A stretch of DNA of 48,172 nucleotides from Propionibacterium australiense (GTDB taxonomy: Bacteria; Actinomycetota; Actinomycetes; Propionibacteriales; Propionibacteriaceae): positions 1 to 48,172 of the forward strand of contig NZ_RCIV01000019.1 of assembly GCF_003666605.1 (NCBI RefSeq), in the 5' to 3' direction. Each line of letters starts with the position of its first letter. Positions within the stretch are counted from its first letter, which is position 1. The notes under the pieces were generated by a model. The model saw nothing but the letters and a program-made list of their open reading frames with translations. It was not told the origin of the DNA and did no database searches. The translations under genes and the position numbers were made by a program. Shown piece by piece: positions 7,060 through 15,649 of this stretch.

Positions 7060-9602
7060 ACACCCCGGCATCCCTGGCCCTGCCCCGCATCGTCATCGGC
7101 GCGCCGAGCTCGAGCACCGGCAAGACGACCGTGGCGATCGGGCTGATGGCCGCGCTCAGCGCGCGCGGGCAGGCCGTGGCCGGCTTCAAGGTGGGGCCGG
7201 ACTACATCGACCCCGGCTACCACGCGCTCGCCTGCGGGCGACCCGGACGCAACCTCGACCCCTTCCTGTGCGGCCCCGAACGCATCGTGCCACTGTTCGA
7301 GCACGGCGCACTGACCCCGGAACCGGCCGACGTGGCGGTCATCGAGGGGGTCATGGGCATGTTCGACGGCAAGCTCGGCCCCTGGCCCGACGGCGGCGAC
7401 GACCCGGTGGGCTTCGGCTCGACGGCCCACGTGGCACGCCTGCTGGACGCACCCGTGATCCTCGTCGCCGACACCTCGCACGCCTCCCGCAGCACCGCCG
7501 CGGTCTGCGCCGGGATGGCCGCGTTCGACGAGCGCGTCAGGATCGGCGGTGTCATCCTCAACCGGGTGATGAGCCCGCGCGTCGCCGACGAGGTCGAGGC
7601 GGGCTGCGCCCGCTTCGGTCTGCCGGTCCTCGGGAGGATCCCCACGAGGCGGCAGGTCCGGGTCGGCTCGCGGCACCTGGGGCTCGTCACGGCCGACGAG
7701 CAGGGCGCCCGGGCGCGTGCGGTCGTCGAACAGGCCGGTGACCTGGTCGGCGAGCACGTCGACCTGGACGCCGTGTTGGCCCTGGCGGGCGAGGCCAGCG
7801 CGCTCCCCCACGCCCCGTGGGACCCGGCCGCCGAGCTGGCCCGGGTCGGCGGGGGCGCCGTCATCGCCATGGCCGCCGGCCAGGCCTTCACCTTCCGCTA
7901 CACCGAGACCGCCGAACTGCTCCAGGCGGCGGGCTGCACGGTGGTGCCGTTCGACCCGCTGCTCGACGAGCAGCTGCCCGACGGCACCACCGGCGTCTAC
8001 CTGGGCGGCGGTTTCCCCCAGATCCACGCCGCCGCACTGACCGCCAACGGCCCGCTGCGCGCCCAGATCCGCGCCCTCGTCGATCAGGGCATGCCCGTCG
8101 TCGCCGAGTGCGCCGGCCTGCTGTACCTGTGCCGCAGTCTCGACGGCCTGGCGATGACCGGGGCCCTCGACCTGGACTCGGCGATGACCCCGCGCCTGAC
8201 GATGGGCTACCACGTGGCCACGGCCGCCACCGACAGCTTCCTCGTGCCTGCGGGCGAGCAGGTCCGCGCCCACGAGTTCCACCGCACGGTCACCGGGGCG
8301 AGCCTCGGCGGCGTCCCGCTCGCCCCCGCCTGGCACGTCGACGGCCGCAGCGAGGGCGTCGTCGCCTCCCCCGCCGGCGGCACGGCCAGCGTGCACGCCA
8401 GCTACCAGCACCTGCACTGGGCGGGTTGCCCGCAGCTCGCCGAGCGGTTCGCCGCGGCGGCCGCCGGTTTCACCGGGCGTCCCGATCCCGCCACCGAACC
8501 GGCGATCGGCGCCCTGCCGGGTACCGTCGACCTGTGCCACCACGGCGACCAGGACCTGGTGCCCGGCACCACGGACCTGGCCGTCAACGTGCACGCGCCG
8601 GCTCCCCCCTCCTGGCTCGTGCGCGAACTCACCGCCCGCACCGACGGCTGGGGCCGCTACCCAGACGCCGAACCCGCCCGCCTCGCCGTCGCCGCCCGGC
8701 ACGGCGTGGCGCCGGAGCAGGTGCTCATCACGGCCGGCGGCTCCGAGGCGTTCAGCCTCATCGCCGCGGCGCTCGCACCGGCATGGGCCACCGTCGTGCA
8801 CCCGCAGTTCACCGAACCAGAGGTGGCGTTGCGCGCCAAGGGCCACCCTGTCGGGAGACTCGTCCTGCGGCCGCAGGAGGGGTTCACCCTCGATCCCGGA
8901 CGCGTCCACCCGCGCAGCGACCTGGTCGTCGTCGGCAACCCGACGAACCCCACGAGCGTCCTGCACCCCACCCGGACGCTGCTCGGCCTGCGCGCCCCGG
9001 GCCGCGTCCTCGTCGTCGACGAGGCCTTCATGGACTGCGTACCCGGCGAACCGGACTCGCTCATCGGCCCCGCCATGACGGGCCTGCTCGTCGTGCGCTC
9101 ACTGACGAAGACCTGGTCGATTCCCGGGGTGCGCATCGGCTACGTCGTCGGTGACCCGGACCTGGTGGCCCGGCTCGCGGCGCACCAGCCCCCCTGGTCG
9201 GTCTCGGCCCCCGCCGTCGACGCCGCCGTCGCCACGGCGGCACCGGAGGCCCTCGCGTTGACCCGGCGACAGGCCCGCGCGACGGCCCGCGACCGGGATG
9301 TCCTCGTCTGCGAGCTCACCAGGATCGGCGTGACCACGGTGCCCGCACCGGCCGGCCCCTTCGTCCTGGCCGATCTGCGCGGGCACGACCCGCAGCGGCT
9401 GCGGGCGCAGCTGCGCGACGCCGGATTCACCGTGCGCGGCGGCGAGTCCTTCCCCGGGCTGGGGGCCGGCTGGCTGCGGCTGGCCGTGCGCGACCCGGAC
9501 ACGAGCAGGGCCTTCGTCAGAGCCCTGGAGTACCACCTCGCCCACGTGGACGGCGAGGACCACAACAAGGATCAAGGAGCGGACAGAACACATGAGTGGT
9601 GA
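7053..9602 (+). CDS. cobB: Fused cobyrinate a,c-diamide synthase (CobB/CbiA) and CobC/CobD-type aminotransferase-fold decarboxylase
   Basis: One 849-residue frame holds two enzymes. Residues 1 to about 465 are CobB/CbiA: ATP-binding APSSSTGKTTVA at the start, the conserved FKVGPDYIDPGYH, and a glutaminase half with the Cys in ECAGLLYL near residue 352. From about residue 490 the protein becomes a class I aminotransferase fold like threonine-phosphate decarboxylase CobC/CobD: GGSEAFSLI, NPTNPTS, DEAFMD and a PLP lysine at residue 686 in SLTKTWSIPGVRIGY. The first half makes the a,c-diamide; the second would supply aminopropanol phosphate from threonine phosphate. No stop or frameshift lies between them. 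The C-terminus overlaps cobT by 11 bp. Confidence 0.93.
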   Translation: MVNTPASLALPRIVIGAPSSSTGKTTVAIGLMAALSARGQAVAGFKVGPDYIDPGYHALACGRPGRNLDPFLCGPERIVPLFEHGALTPEPADVAVIEGVMGMFDGKLGPWPDGGDDPVGFGSTAHVARLLDAPVILVADTSHASRSTAAVCAGMAAFDERVRIGGVILNRVMSPRVADEVEAGCARFGLPVLGRIPTRRQVRVGSRHLGLVTADEQGARARAVVEQAGDLVGEHVDLDAVLALAGEASALPHAPWDPAAELARVGGGAVIAMAAGQAFTFRYTETAELLQAAGCTVVPFDPLLDEQLPDGTTGVYLGGGFPQIHAAALTANGPLRAQIRALVDQGMPVVAECAGLLYLCRSLDGLAMTGALDLDSAMTPRLTMGYHVATAATDSFLVPAGEQVRAHEFHRTVTGASLGGVPLAPAWHVDGRSEGVVASPAGGTASVHASYQHLHWAGCPQLAERFAAAAAGFTGRPDPATEPAIGALPGTVDLCHHGDQDLVPGTTDLAVNVHAPAPPSWLVRELTARTDGWGRYPDAEPARLAVAARHGVAPEQVLITAGGSEAFSLIAAALAPAWATVVHPQFTEPEVALRAKGHPVGRLVLRPQEGFTLDPGRVHPRSDLVVVGNPTNPTSVLHPTRTLLGLRAPGRVLVVDEAFMDCVPGEPDSLIGPAMTGLLVVRSLTKTWSIPGVRIGYVVGDPDLVARLAAHQPPWSVSAPAVDAAVATAAPEALALTRRQARATARDRDVLVCELTRIGVTTVPAPAGPFVLADLRGHDPQRLRAQLRDAGFTVRGGESFPGLGAGWLRLAVRDPDTSRAFVRALEYHLAHVDGEDHNKDQGADRTHEW

Positions 9603-10662
9603 GACACTGCGACAGACCATCGAGACGATCGGGCCCCTCGACGAGGACGCCCAGGCGAAAGCCCTGGCCTGGCAGGACGACCTGACGAAGGTGCCGGGTT
9701 CACTCGGCGACCTAGAGGCCTTCGGCGTGCAGCTGTGCGCCATCTCGGGCCAGTGCCCGCCCCCGGTCCCGGACCCCGCTTTCGTCGGCGTCTTCGAGGG
9801 CGACCACGGAGTGCAGACCAACAAGGTCTCGCCCTGGCCCCAGGAGATCACCTACACGATGGGGGTGAACCTGGCCTCCGGTGGGGCCGCCGTCAGCGTC
9901 CTGGCCCGCCACGCTGGCGCCGGCTACCGGCTCTACAACGTGGGCGGCCTCAAGGAACTCCCCGAGGACGAGCACATCGTCAACTGCCGTGTCGCAGTCG
10001 GCACCGCTGACCTCACCCAGGGGCCGGCGATGACCCGCGAACAGGCCACCCAGGCCCTCGAGATCGGCATCGGGGCCGCGCGGGACGCCATCTCGGCCGG
10101 CGCGCGGGCACTCGTGCCCGGCGAGCTCGGCATCGGCAACACCACCCCGGCGGCCGCCCTCATCGCCGCCTACACGGGCCGCTCCGCCAAGGACGTCACC
10201 GGCCGTGGGGCCGGCGCGGACGACGAGATGCTCGCCCGCAAGACGCGCACCGTCGAGCAGGGCCTGGCGGCCAACCGCGTCACCGAGCAGGACGCCCTGG
10301 GCATCCTGGCCGGCGTCGGCGGGTTCGAGCACGCCGCGATGGCGGGGTTCATCCTGGGTGGCGCCGCCTCCCGCGTCCCGGTCGTCCTGGACGGCGTCAT
10401 CGCGGTCTCGGCCGCCCTCGCCGCCGTCGCCCTCGCCCCCCGGGCCAGGAGCTACCTGTTCGCAGGCCATCTGGGGCCAGAACCCGGTCTGGCAGTCGGT
10501 CTCGAGGCGCTCGGCCTGACCCCGCTCCTCCAGCTCGGCATGCGTCTGGGTGAGGGGTCCGGTGCCGCGCTGGCCCTGCCCGTCCTCGCCGCAGCAGCGA
10601 AGATCATGCGTGAGATGTCCCACTTCTCCGACGGCCAGGTGAGCGCGGAGAAGGACGTATGA
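9592..10662 (+). CDS. cobT: Nicotinate-nucleotide--dimethylbenzimidazole phosphoribosyltransferase CobT
   Basis: This 356-residue enzyme makes alpha-ribazole 5'-phosphate for the lower ligand. Diagnostic features are LTKVPGSLG near the N-terminus, GDHGV, the GELGIGNTTPAAAL motif near residue 177 and the catalytic glutamate in RLGEGSGAAL near the C-terminus. The length matches the family. AAGGAG at about 9574-9579 precedes the ATG. It overlaps the upstream fusion gene by 11 bp and cobU by ATGA. The alpha-ribazole phosphate it makes is the substrate expected for the histidine phosphatase upstream of the operon. Confidence 0.96.
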   Translation: MSGETLRQTIETIGPLDEDAQAKALAWQDDLTKVPGSLGDLEAFGVQLCAISGQCPPPVPDPAFVGVFEGDHGVQTNKVSPWPQEITYTMGVNLASGGAAVSVLARHAGAGYRLYNVGGLKELPEDEHIVNCRVAVGTADLTQGPAMTREQATQALEIGIGAARDAISAGARALVPGELGIGNTTPAAALIAAYTGRSAKDVTGRGAGADDEMLARKTRTVEQGLAANRVTEQDALGILAGVGGFEHAAMAGFILGGAASRVPVVLDGVIAVSAALAAVALAPRARSYLFAGHLGPEPGLAVGLEALGLTPLLQLGMRLGEGSGAALALPVLAAAAKIMREMSHFSDGQVSAEKDV

Positions 10663-11330
10663 GCCGTTTCACCATCGAGCTGCCCGACGATGACCCGCGC
10701 ACCGGGGCCCTCGTCGAGGCGCTGCAGGCGTTCGGGGCCCGCCTCGGCCCCGCCGGGGGGCGCCGGACCCTCGTCACGGGCGGGGCGCGCTCAGGCAAGT
10801 CGAGCTACGCCGAGTCGCTGCTCGCCGCCGCCCCGGTGGTCGACTACGTGGCCACGAGCGAACGCAACGAGGACGACCCCGAGTGGATGGCGCGCATCGC
10901 CGCTCACGTGGCCCGCCGACCCGCCGGCTGGCACACGATCGAGACGCTCGATGTCGCCGCCGTGCTGGCCGCTGACGGCCCGCCGGTGCTGGTGGACTGC
11001 CTGAGCGTGTGGCTGACCCGCGTCCTCGACGAGGCCGGCTTCTGGACCGACCGCGAGACGGCCGAGCCGGCGGTGCGGGCGCGCGTCGGCGAACTGGCCG
11101 CGGCCCTGGAGACCAGCCGGCGCACCGTGGTGCTCGTCACCAACGAGGTCGGTTCCGGGATCGTCCCGGCCGGCGCGGGCAGCCGGGGTTTCCGGGACTG
11201 GCTGGGCATTCTCAACGCCACCATCGCCGACCGGTGCGACCGTGTCGTCCTGTGCGTGGCGGGCCGCGCCCTCGACCTGCCCGCCACGACCACACTCCCC
11301 TGCCCGGTCAGCGGCCAGGAGCGGCCCTGA
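10659..11330 (+). CDS. cobU: Adenosylcobinamide kinase / adenosylcobinamide-phosphate guanylyltransferase CobU
   Basis: This 223-residue bifunctional enzyme phosphorylates adenosylcobinamide and converts it to the GDP form used by CobS. The P-loop is VTGGARSGKSSYAE near residue 39, followed by VATSERNEDDPEWMARI and the VDCLSVWLTR motif; VTNEVGSGIVP is the usual C-terminal landmark. About 35 residues precede the P-loop region, which usually sits at the very N-terminus in this family, so there is a short extra leader segment. The start overlaps cobT by ATGA, and its stop shares one base with the cobS start. Confidence 0.95.
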   Translation: MSRFTIELPDDDPRTGALVEALQAFGARLGPAGGRRTLVTGGARSGKSSYAESLLAAAPVVDYVATSERNEDDPEWMARIAAHVARRPAGWHTIETLDVAAVLAADGPPVLVDCLSVWLTRVLDEAGFWTDRETAEPAVRARVGELAAALETSRRTVVLVTNEVGSGIVPAGAGSRGFRDWLGILNATIADRCDRVVLCVAGRALDLPATTTLPCPVSGQERP

Positions 11331-12103
11331 TGGCCAGTGGTTTCGTCACCGCGTGGGCGATGTTCACCGTCATCCCGGCTCCGGCGGTGGACGATTTCAG
11401 CCGACCGGCCTGCGCGAGGGGGATGCGGATGATCCCCGTCATCGGCCTGTGCCTGGGGCTGCTGGCCGGTACCGCGGCGGCCCTCGTCGAGTTGCTCGAC
11501 GGCGGCAGACTGCTCACCATGGCGGCCGGCCTGGCGGTGCTGGCACTGACCAACGGCTGTTTCCACCTGGACGGCCTGGCGGACACGGCCGACGGCCTGG
11601 GCTCCCGCAAGCCCCCGGACGAGGCGCTGCGCATCATGAAGAAGTCCGACATCGGCCCGATGGGTGTCGTCGCCGTCGTCGGCGTCCTCGCCCTGGAGCT
11701 CGCCGCCGCGGCCTCCCCCCACCTGGCGGGCTGGCGCGGTGTCTGGGCGCTCGTGACGATGCCGATGGTGGCCCGCACTGGCGCCGTCCTGGCCAGCCGC
11801 CGCGGGGTCCCGGCCGCCCCGACGAGCAGCCTCGGCAGGCTCTTCGCCGACCTCACGACACCGGCGACGCTGGCCCTGGACCTGGCGGGGGTGCTCGTCG
11901 TCTCGGCGGTCAGTGGCTGGCTGCTGTTCGGCGTGCGCACCGCGATCGCGGCCGTCGTGGCCTGCGCGCTCGCCTGGCTCGTCGAGGCACTGTGGCAACG
12001 TCATCTGCTGGCCCGGCTGGGCGGCATCACCGGCGATGTCTTCGGCTCGCTCATCGAGCTGACCGGACTGGCCTATCTGCTCACCGTGGCGGTCACCGCC
12101 TGA
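11330..12103 (+). CDS. cobS: Adenosylcobinamide-GDP ribazoletransferase CobS
   Basis: This 257-residue polytopic membrane enzyme condenses adenosylcobinamide-GDP with alpha-ribazole (phosphate) to finish the corrinoid. The CobS signature HLDGLADTADGLG near residue 77 carries the Mg-binding aspartates, and hydrophobic helices fill most of the rest. The ATG at 11330 overlaps the cobU stop (TGATG). The longer frame from 11009 is ruled out because it lies inside cobU. It is the last gene of the operon and is followed by a GC-rich hairpin. Confidence 0.94.
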   Translation: MASGFVTAWAMFTVIPAPAVDDFSRPACARGMRMIPVIGLCLGLLAGTAAALVELLDGGRLLTMAAGLAVLALTNGCFHLDGLADTADGLGSRKPPDEALRIMKKSDIGPMGVVAVVGVLALELAAAASPHLAGWRGVWALVTMPMVARTGAVLASRRGVPAAPTSSLGRLFADLTTPATLALDLAGVLVVSAVSGWLLFGVRTAIAAVVACALAWLVEALWQRHLLARLGGITGDVFGSLIELTGLAYLLTVAVTA

Positions 12104-12113
12104 GGCGGCCGCA

Positions 12114-12148
12114 CCGGCCGGGGAACCCGCATCCGGTTGACCGGCCGG
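12114..12148. terminator. Hairpin between convergent cobS and the YihY gene
   Basis: CCGGCCGG at 12114-12121 pairs with the same palindromic octamer at 12141-12148, and an inner AACC/GGTT stem surrounds a short loop. It starts 10 bp after the cobS stop and lies downstream of both converging genes, so it may terminate from either side. No T-run is seen. Confidence 0.5.
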
Positions 12149-12175
12149 CCCGGCGCGGACACGCGGGGCGGGCCG

Positions 12176-13591
12176 TCACTCGCGCCGCGATGCCCTGCGG
12201 CGGGCCAGCAGCCGGCCGAGGAGCCGGGGCAGGAGGGCCCCGGCGCCCAGTCCGGCGGCCAGGCCGCTCAGCCAGCCGCTGCGGGCGCGACGTTCACCCC
12301 TGCGTTCGCTCGTGGCCGGTGACGGGTTGGTGGGACTCCACGAGGTCCGCTGCGCCAGCCGTTCCGGGAGCCGCTGCCGCGCGCCGCGGCCATGCCCGCC
12401 ACCGACGACCGGTGCGCGGTGCGTCATCGCGTCGGCGGGTGGGCCGCCCAGCCCCGACATGAGACTGCCCATGACGGTGTCGAGGACGTAGACGGTGTTG
12501 CGGCGTGCGGCCGCGCCCGGATCCGTGTCCTCGGTCTGGCGGCGGGCGCGGTCCTCGTCCGCGGCGTCCCAGTGCCCCGGCACGGTGACCACGTCGTCGT
12601 GGTGCCGCAGCGGCTGATCGAAATCGCTCCAGCGCCGGGCCACCGCCGGCTGGTTGGCGGTCGCGATCCAGCACGCGACGTACAGGATGAGCCGGGCGAA
12701 GACGTTGAGGAACAGCAGGGCCACGACGAAGGATGCGCCCCACAGGGCGGCACTGCGGTTGCGGGCGAACATCGCCGCCAGCGTGCCGGCCCCGGCCTGC
12801 AGCACCCAGAACATGACGGCGGCGATCAGCGAGCCGCGCCGCACCGATCGCCTCGGGGCCCTGTTCTCGGCCGGCAGCACCGTGAAGAAGGCGAAGAAGA
12901 GCATCCACCCGGAGGCCAGCGAGACGGCGGCGGACACCAGTCTGACCAGCCAGTTCGACAGCCCGAGGGCGTTGAAGGGCAGCAGGTGGACCAGGTCCTC
13001 GCCCCAGGTGATGAACACCGTGCTGGCCGCGAGGTCCAGCAGGATCAGCACGATGAAACAGATGAGCTGCCCCATGTTGATGAGCACCTCGGTGAGGAAG
13101 AAGTGCCTCTTCTCGTTCGTGTCGAACTCGGGCCGCCACATGGCGCGGATGGCGCCCTTGACGTTGCCCACCCAGCCGGCGCCGGCCCACAGGGCCACCG
13201 CGGTGGCGACCAGTCCGACGGCCTGCCAGTTGTACAGGTACTGGTCGACGTAGCTCAGGATCGTGTCACGCACCGGACCCGAGTAGACGTTGCGGGTGAT
13301 GATCTCCTTCACCTGCACGAGCCAGGACGGCCGGATGCGTGTGAGGACGAATCCCAGGCCGCTGAACGCGAACATGAGCACCGGCACGACGGCCAGCACG
13401 CTGAAGTAGGTGATGCCGCCGGCGAACTGGTTGCCGAGGCGGTTGTTGAACCGCTCGTTGGTGCGCCACAGGTGAGCGACGATCCGATTGCGCGCAGCCC
13501 AGCCCAGGAGACGGTTGACGTTACCGGCCGGTCCCCGGACGGTCTCGGCCGCGGATGCCGGGGCGGGCAGCGCGTGGTAGACCCGACTCAT
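12176..13591 (-). CDS. YihY/BrkB family membrane protein
   Basis: This 471-residue inner-membrane protein has at least six hydrophobic segments between about residues 65 and 315. It carries the family landmark AGGITYFSVLAVVPVLMF near residue 58 and the GWVGNVKGAIRAMW segment. The family was once annotated as ribonuclease BN or BrkB; its function is not settled. The C-terminal 150 residues are hydrophilic and Arg/Ser/Pro-rich, ending with a hydrophobic patch and a basic tail, longer than in E. coli YihY. The ATG at 13591 is the upstream-most start and gives a short polar N-terminus. It stands alone, convergent with cobS. Confidence 0.85.
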   Translation of the reverse strand: MSRVYHALPAPASAAETVRGPAGNVNRLLGWAARNRIVAHLWRTNERFNNRLGNQFAGGITYFSVLAVVPVLMFAFSGLGFVLTRIRPSWLVQVKEIITRNVYSGPVRDTILSYVDQYLYNWQAVGLVATAVALWAGAGWVGNVKGAIRAMWRPEFDTNEKRHFFLTEVLINMGQLICFIVLILLDLAASTVFITWGEDLVHLLPFNALGLSNWLVRLVSAAVSLASGWMLFFAFFTVLPAENRAPRRSVRRGSLIAAVMFWVLQAGAGTLAAMFARNRSAALWGASFVVALLFLNVFARLILYVACWIATANQPAVARRWSDFDQPLRHHDDVVTVPGHWDAADEDRARRQTEDTDPGAAARRNTVYVLDTVMGSLMSGLGGPPADAMTHRAPVVGGGHGRGARQRLPERLAQRTSWSPTNPSPATSERRGERRARSGWLSGLAAGLGAGALLPRLLGRLLARRRASRRE

Positions 13592-13745
13592 CGACCACCA
13601 CCGTCGGTGCAGGCCCCGGCCGCGGCCGGGCCGGCGGCAGCACGCCCGCGAGACTCCACCGCGGCTGGAGCAGGATCCATGGGGACGAGTCTAACGGGAC
13701 GGCGAATCTCCCCCTGGAGACGCGACGGAGAGCAGGCGACGGCCG

Positions 13746-14303
13746 TCAGTTCGCGGCAGCGCGCCGGCGGCGTGCCAGCTCGTCGTCGCCACTGGTCAGG
13801 TCGGTGCGTTCGGTGGGCAGCTCGGTGAGCGAACCCTCCAGGTCACGCACGACACCATCCAGCGTGATGGCGAACATGCCCTGGCCGCCGCGCAGCAGGT
13901 CGAGTACCTCGTGCTCGCTCGTGCATTCGTAGACGGAGACGCCGTCACTCATCAACGTGATGCCGGTGAGGTTCTCGTCACCACGGGCGCGCAGGTGGTC
14001 GATGGCCTTGCGGATCTGCTGCAGCGAGATGCCGGCGTCGAGCAGGTTCTTGACCACGCGCAGCATGAGGATGTCCCGGAACGAGTAGAGCCGCTGCGTG
14101 CCCGAGCCGTCGGCGGACCGGATGCCAGGGGTGACCAGGCCGGTACGGGCCCAGTAGTCGAGCTGGCGGTAGGTGATGCCTGCGGCCGAGCAGGCGACGG
14201 GACCTCGGAAACCCGCGTCCTCGGGGACCGCCGAGAAGTCACCCTCGAAGAGTGCGTCCTGCACGAGGACGGACGACGGGGCCTCGGGAACGGGGTTGGT
14301 CAC
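13746..14303 (-). CDS. MerR-family transcriptional regulator (Rv1830-like)
   Basis: The 185-residue protein has a MerR-type winged helix-turn-helix (YRQLDYWARTGLVTPGIR, SFRDILMLRVVKNLLDAGISLQQIRKAI) but lacks the long effector domain of classical MerR proteins. The GTG at 14303 is preceded by AGAGG with a 5-bp gap; the longer frame to 14384 reads through the promoter region. Gene order with the BFN, FtsR, FHA and GcvH genes upstream matches Rv1826-Rv1830 of Mycobacterium. It has its own upstream gap of 165 bp with a promoter-like sequence, so it may be transcribed separately from the BFN gene. Target genes cannot be inferred. Confidence 0.88.
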   Translation of the reverse strand: MTNPVPEAPSSVLVQDALFEGDFSAVPEDAGFRGPVACSAAGITYRQLDYWARTGLVTPGIRSADGSGTQRLYSFRDILMLRVVKNLLDAGISLQQIRKAIDHLRARGDENLTGITLMSDGVSVYECTSEHEVLDLLRGGQGMFAITLDGVVRDLEGSLTELPTERTDLTSGDDELARRRRAAAN

Positions 14304-14354
14304 AATGGCCTCTTTCGTCGGATGGACAGCCTCGCACGAGCGGCTGCACACCTG

Positions 14355-14384
14355 ACGGTAAGCGCCGAGCCCTCGTCCGTGCAA
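14355..14384 (-). promoter_or_regulatory. Candidate promoter for the merR gene
   Basis: On the minus strand TTGCAC (14379-14384) and TACCGT (14355-14360) are separated by 18 bp and lie about 50 bp upstream of the GTG start. Both boxes are close to the actinobacterial sigma-70 consensus. It is a sequence match only. Confidence 0.45.
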
Positions 14385-14468
14385 TCTTCCGGGTCCGGCG
14401 TGTCGGGCGGGCCCAGGCCGCAGCCGCTGCCCCGAGAGCCCTCGAATCCTCTCCCGAACCGCATGTGA

Positions 14469-14945
14469 CTAGGGACTGTCCTCACCGAAGTCATCCGCCT
14501 CGACCTTGTCGAGGAAGTTCTTGAACTCCTCGATGACGTCGCTGTCGCCCTCGAAAGCCTCAACGGCCAGTTGAGTCATGAGCTCGTCGGGGCACTCGAG
14601 CGGGAAACCCATCGTGTGGGAGAGGACGGCGATGTCCGAGAGCCGTCCGGGAACCGGTGCGCCGTCGATGACGAGCTCGGCGCTGAAGACGCCGTCGGAC
14701 CATCCGGTGACGCGGCCGGTCAGCTCGTGCTCCCCGGTCACCGCCAGGGCCTGGGCGAAGAGCTCGTAGGTCCGCAGGCTCGGGTCGTCCCGGCTGTCGG
14801 GATCGGCCGCCGCGAACAACGCGGCAGCGACCTGGGCATCGACCCAGACCAGGAGGAAACGGCTGGTCCAGGCCTGGCCGAGCATGAGCACGGGCTGCTC
14901 GCTGGACTCCATCAGCTGCACCCCGACGATTGACAGTGTGACCAT
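14469..14945 (-). CDS. Bifunctional nuclease (BFN/DUF151) domain protein
   Basis: The 158-residue protein is a DUF151/BFN single-domain protein: MVTLSIVGVQ at the start, then VLMLGQAWTSRFLLVWVDAQVAAAL and an acidic C-terminus. Plant BFN proteins have nuclease activity, but the bacterial role is unknown, so the activity should not be assumed. The position between ftsR and merR is conserved in actinobacteria (Rv1829). It starts 2 bp after the ftsR stop, so it belongs to the same transcript. Confidence 0.88.
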   Translation of the reverse strand: MVTLSIVGVQLMESSEQPVLMLGQAWTSRFLLVWVDAQVAAALFAAADPDSRDDPSLRTYELFAQALAVTGEHELTGRVTGWSDGVFSAELVIDGAPVPGRLSDIAVLSHTMGFPLECPDELMTQLAVEAFEGDSDVIEEFKNFLDKVEADDFGEDSP

Positions 14946-14947
14946 GA

Positions 14948-15649
14948 TCAGTGCTCCAGGATCGTCTGGACGAGCGCGGCGTGGGCGTGGACGACCAGAT
15001 TGGCGAGTTCGGCGATCACCTGGCTGTTGTTCCCGCCACGGCGTGACAGCGGCAGGGCGCCCTGTTCGATGAGCCCCGCCTCGTGCTCGGCGGCCTGCTT
15101 GATGGCTCGCATGTGGCGGGTGTCCATGCCGTAGTCCTGCAGGCGGCGTGCCACGACGCAGATCATGAGGGCATCACGCCCGTAGTACATGGAGTTGCGC
15201 CGCGGCAGCACCATCTGCTGTCGTTCCAGCTCGATGAGGGTGGCCTCGGGCAGACCTGATTCGCGGATGAGTTCACGCCGGGTCAGGCGCACCGTCTTGG
15301 GGGTCCGCTGCGCGGTGGTCGCCGTGGGCGCCGGATCCTCGGCGGGTCCTGACTGGGCCGGAGGCTGCGGGGGATTCTCGGCCGCAGGCGGCTGCTGGCC
15401 GGCGTCCATCATCTCCAGGTGCTCGCGGATGACCTTCAGGGGCAGGTACTGGTCGCGCTGGACGCGAAGAATGTACCGCAGCCGGTCGATGTCGGCCGGG
15501 GAGTACTTGCGGTAACCGGAAGGGGCCCGCTCGGGCGAGACGAGTCCTTCGGTCTCAAGGAAACGGATCTTCGAGATCGTGATGTCGGGAAACTCGGCCT
15601 TGAGGGTCTCGACCACACGGCCGATACCGACGAGCTGAGCCGGGGGCAT
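14948..15649 (-). CDS. ftsR: MerR-family regulator FtsR
   Basis: The 233-residue protein has an N-terminal MerR helix-turn-helix (IRFLETEGLVSPERAPSGYR near residue 28), a dimerization helix, a Pro/Gln/Ala-rich central linker (about residues 83-120) and a C-terminal helical region. Position next to the FHA gene and sequence pattern match Rv1828 and the corynebacterial FtsR, which activates ftsZ. That function is transferred by homology and synteny. The ATG shares its first base with the FHA-gene stop (TGATG), so the two are translationally coupled. Confidence 0.85.
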   Translation of the reverse strand: MPPAQLVGIGRVVETLKAEFPDITISKIRFLETEGLVSPERAPSGYRKYSPADIDRLRYILRVQRDQYLPLKVIREHLEMMDAGQQPPAAENPPQPPAQSGPAEDPAPTATTAQRTPKTVRLTRRELIRESGLPEATLIELERQQMVLPRRNSMYYGRDALMICVVARRLQDYGMDTRHMRAIKQAAEHEAGLIEQGALPLSRRGGNNSQVIAELANLVVHAHAALVQTILEH

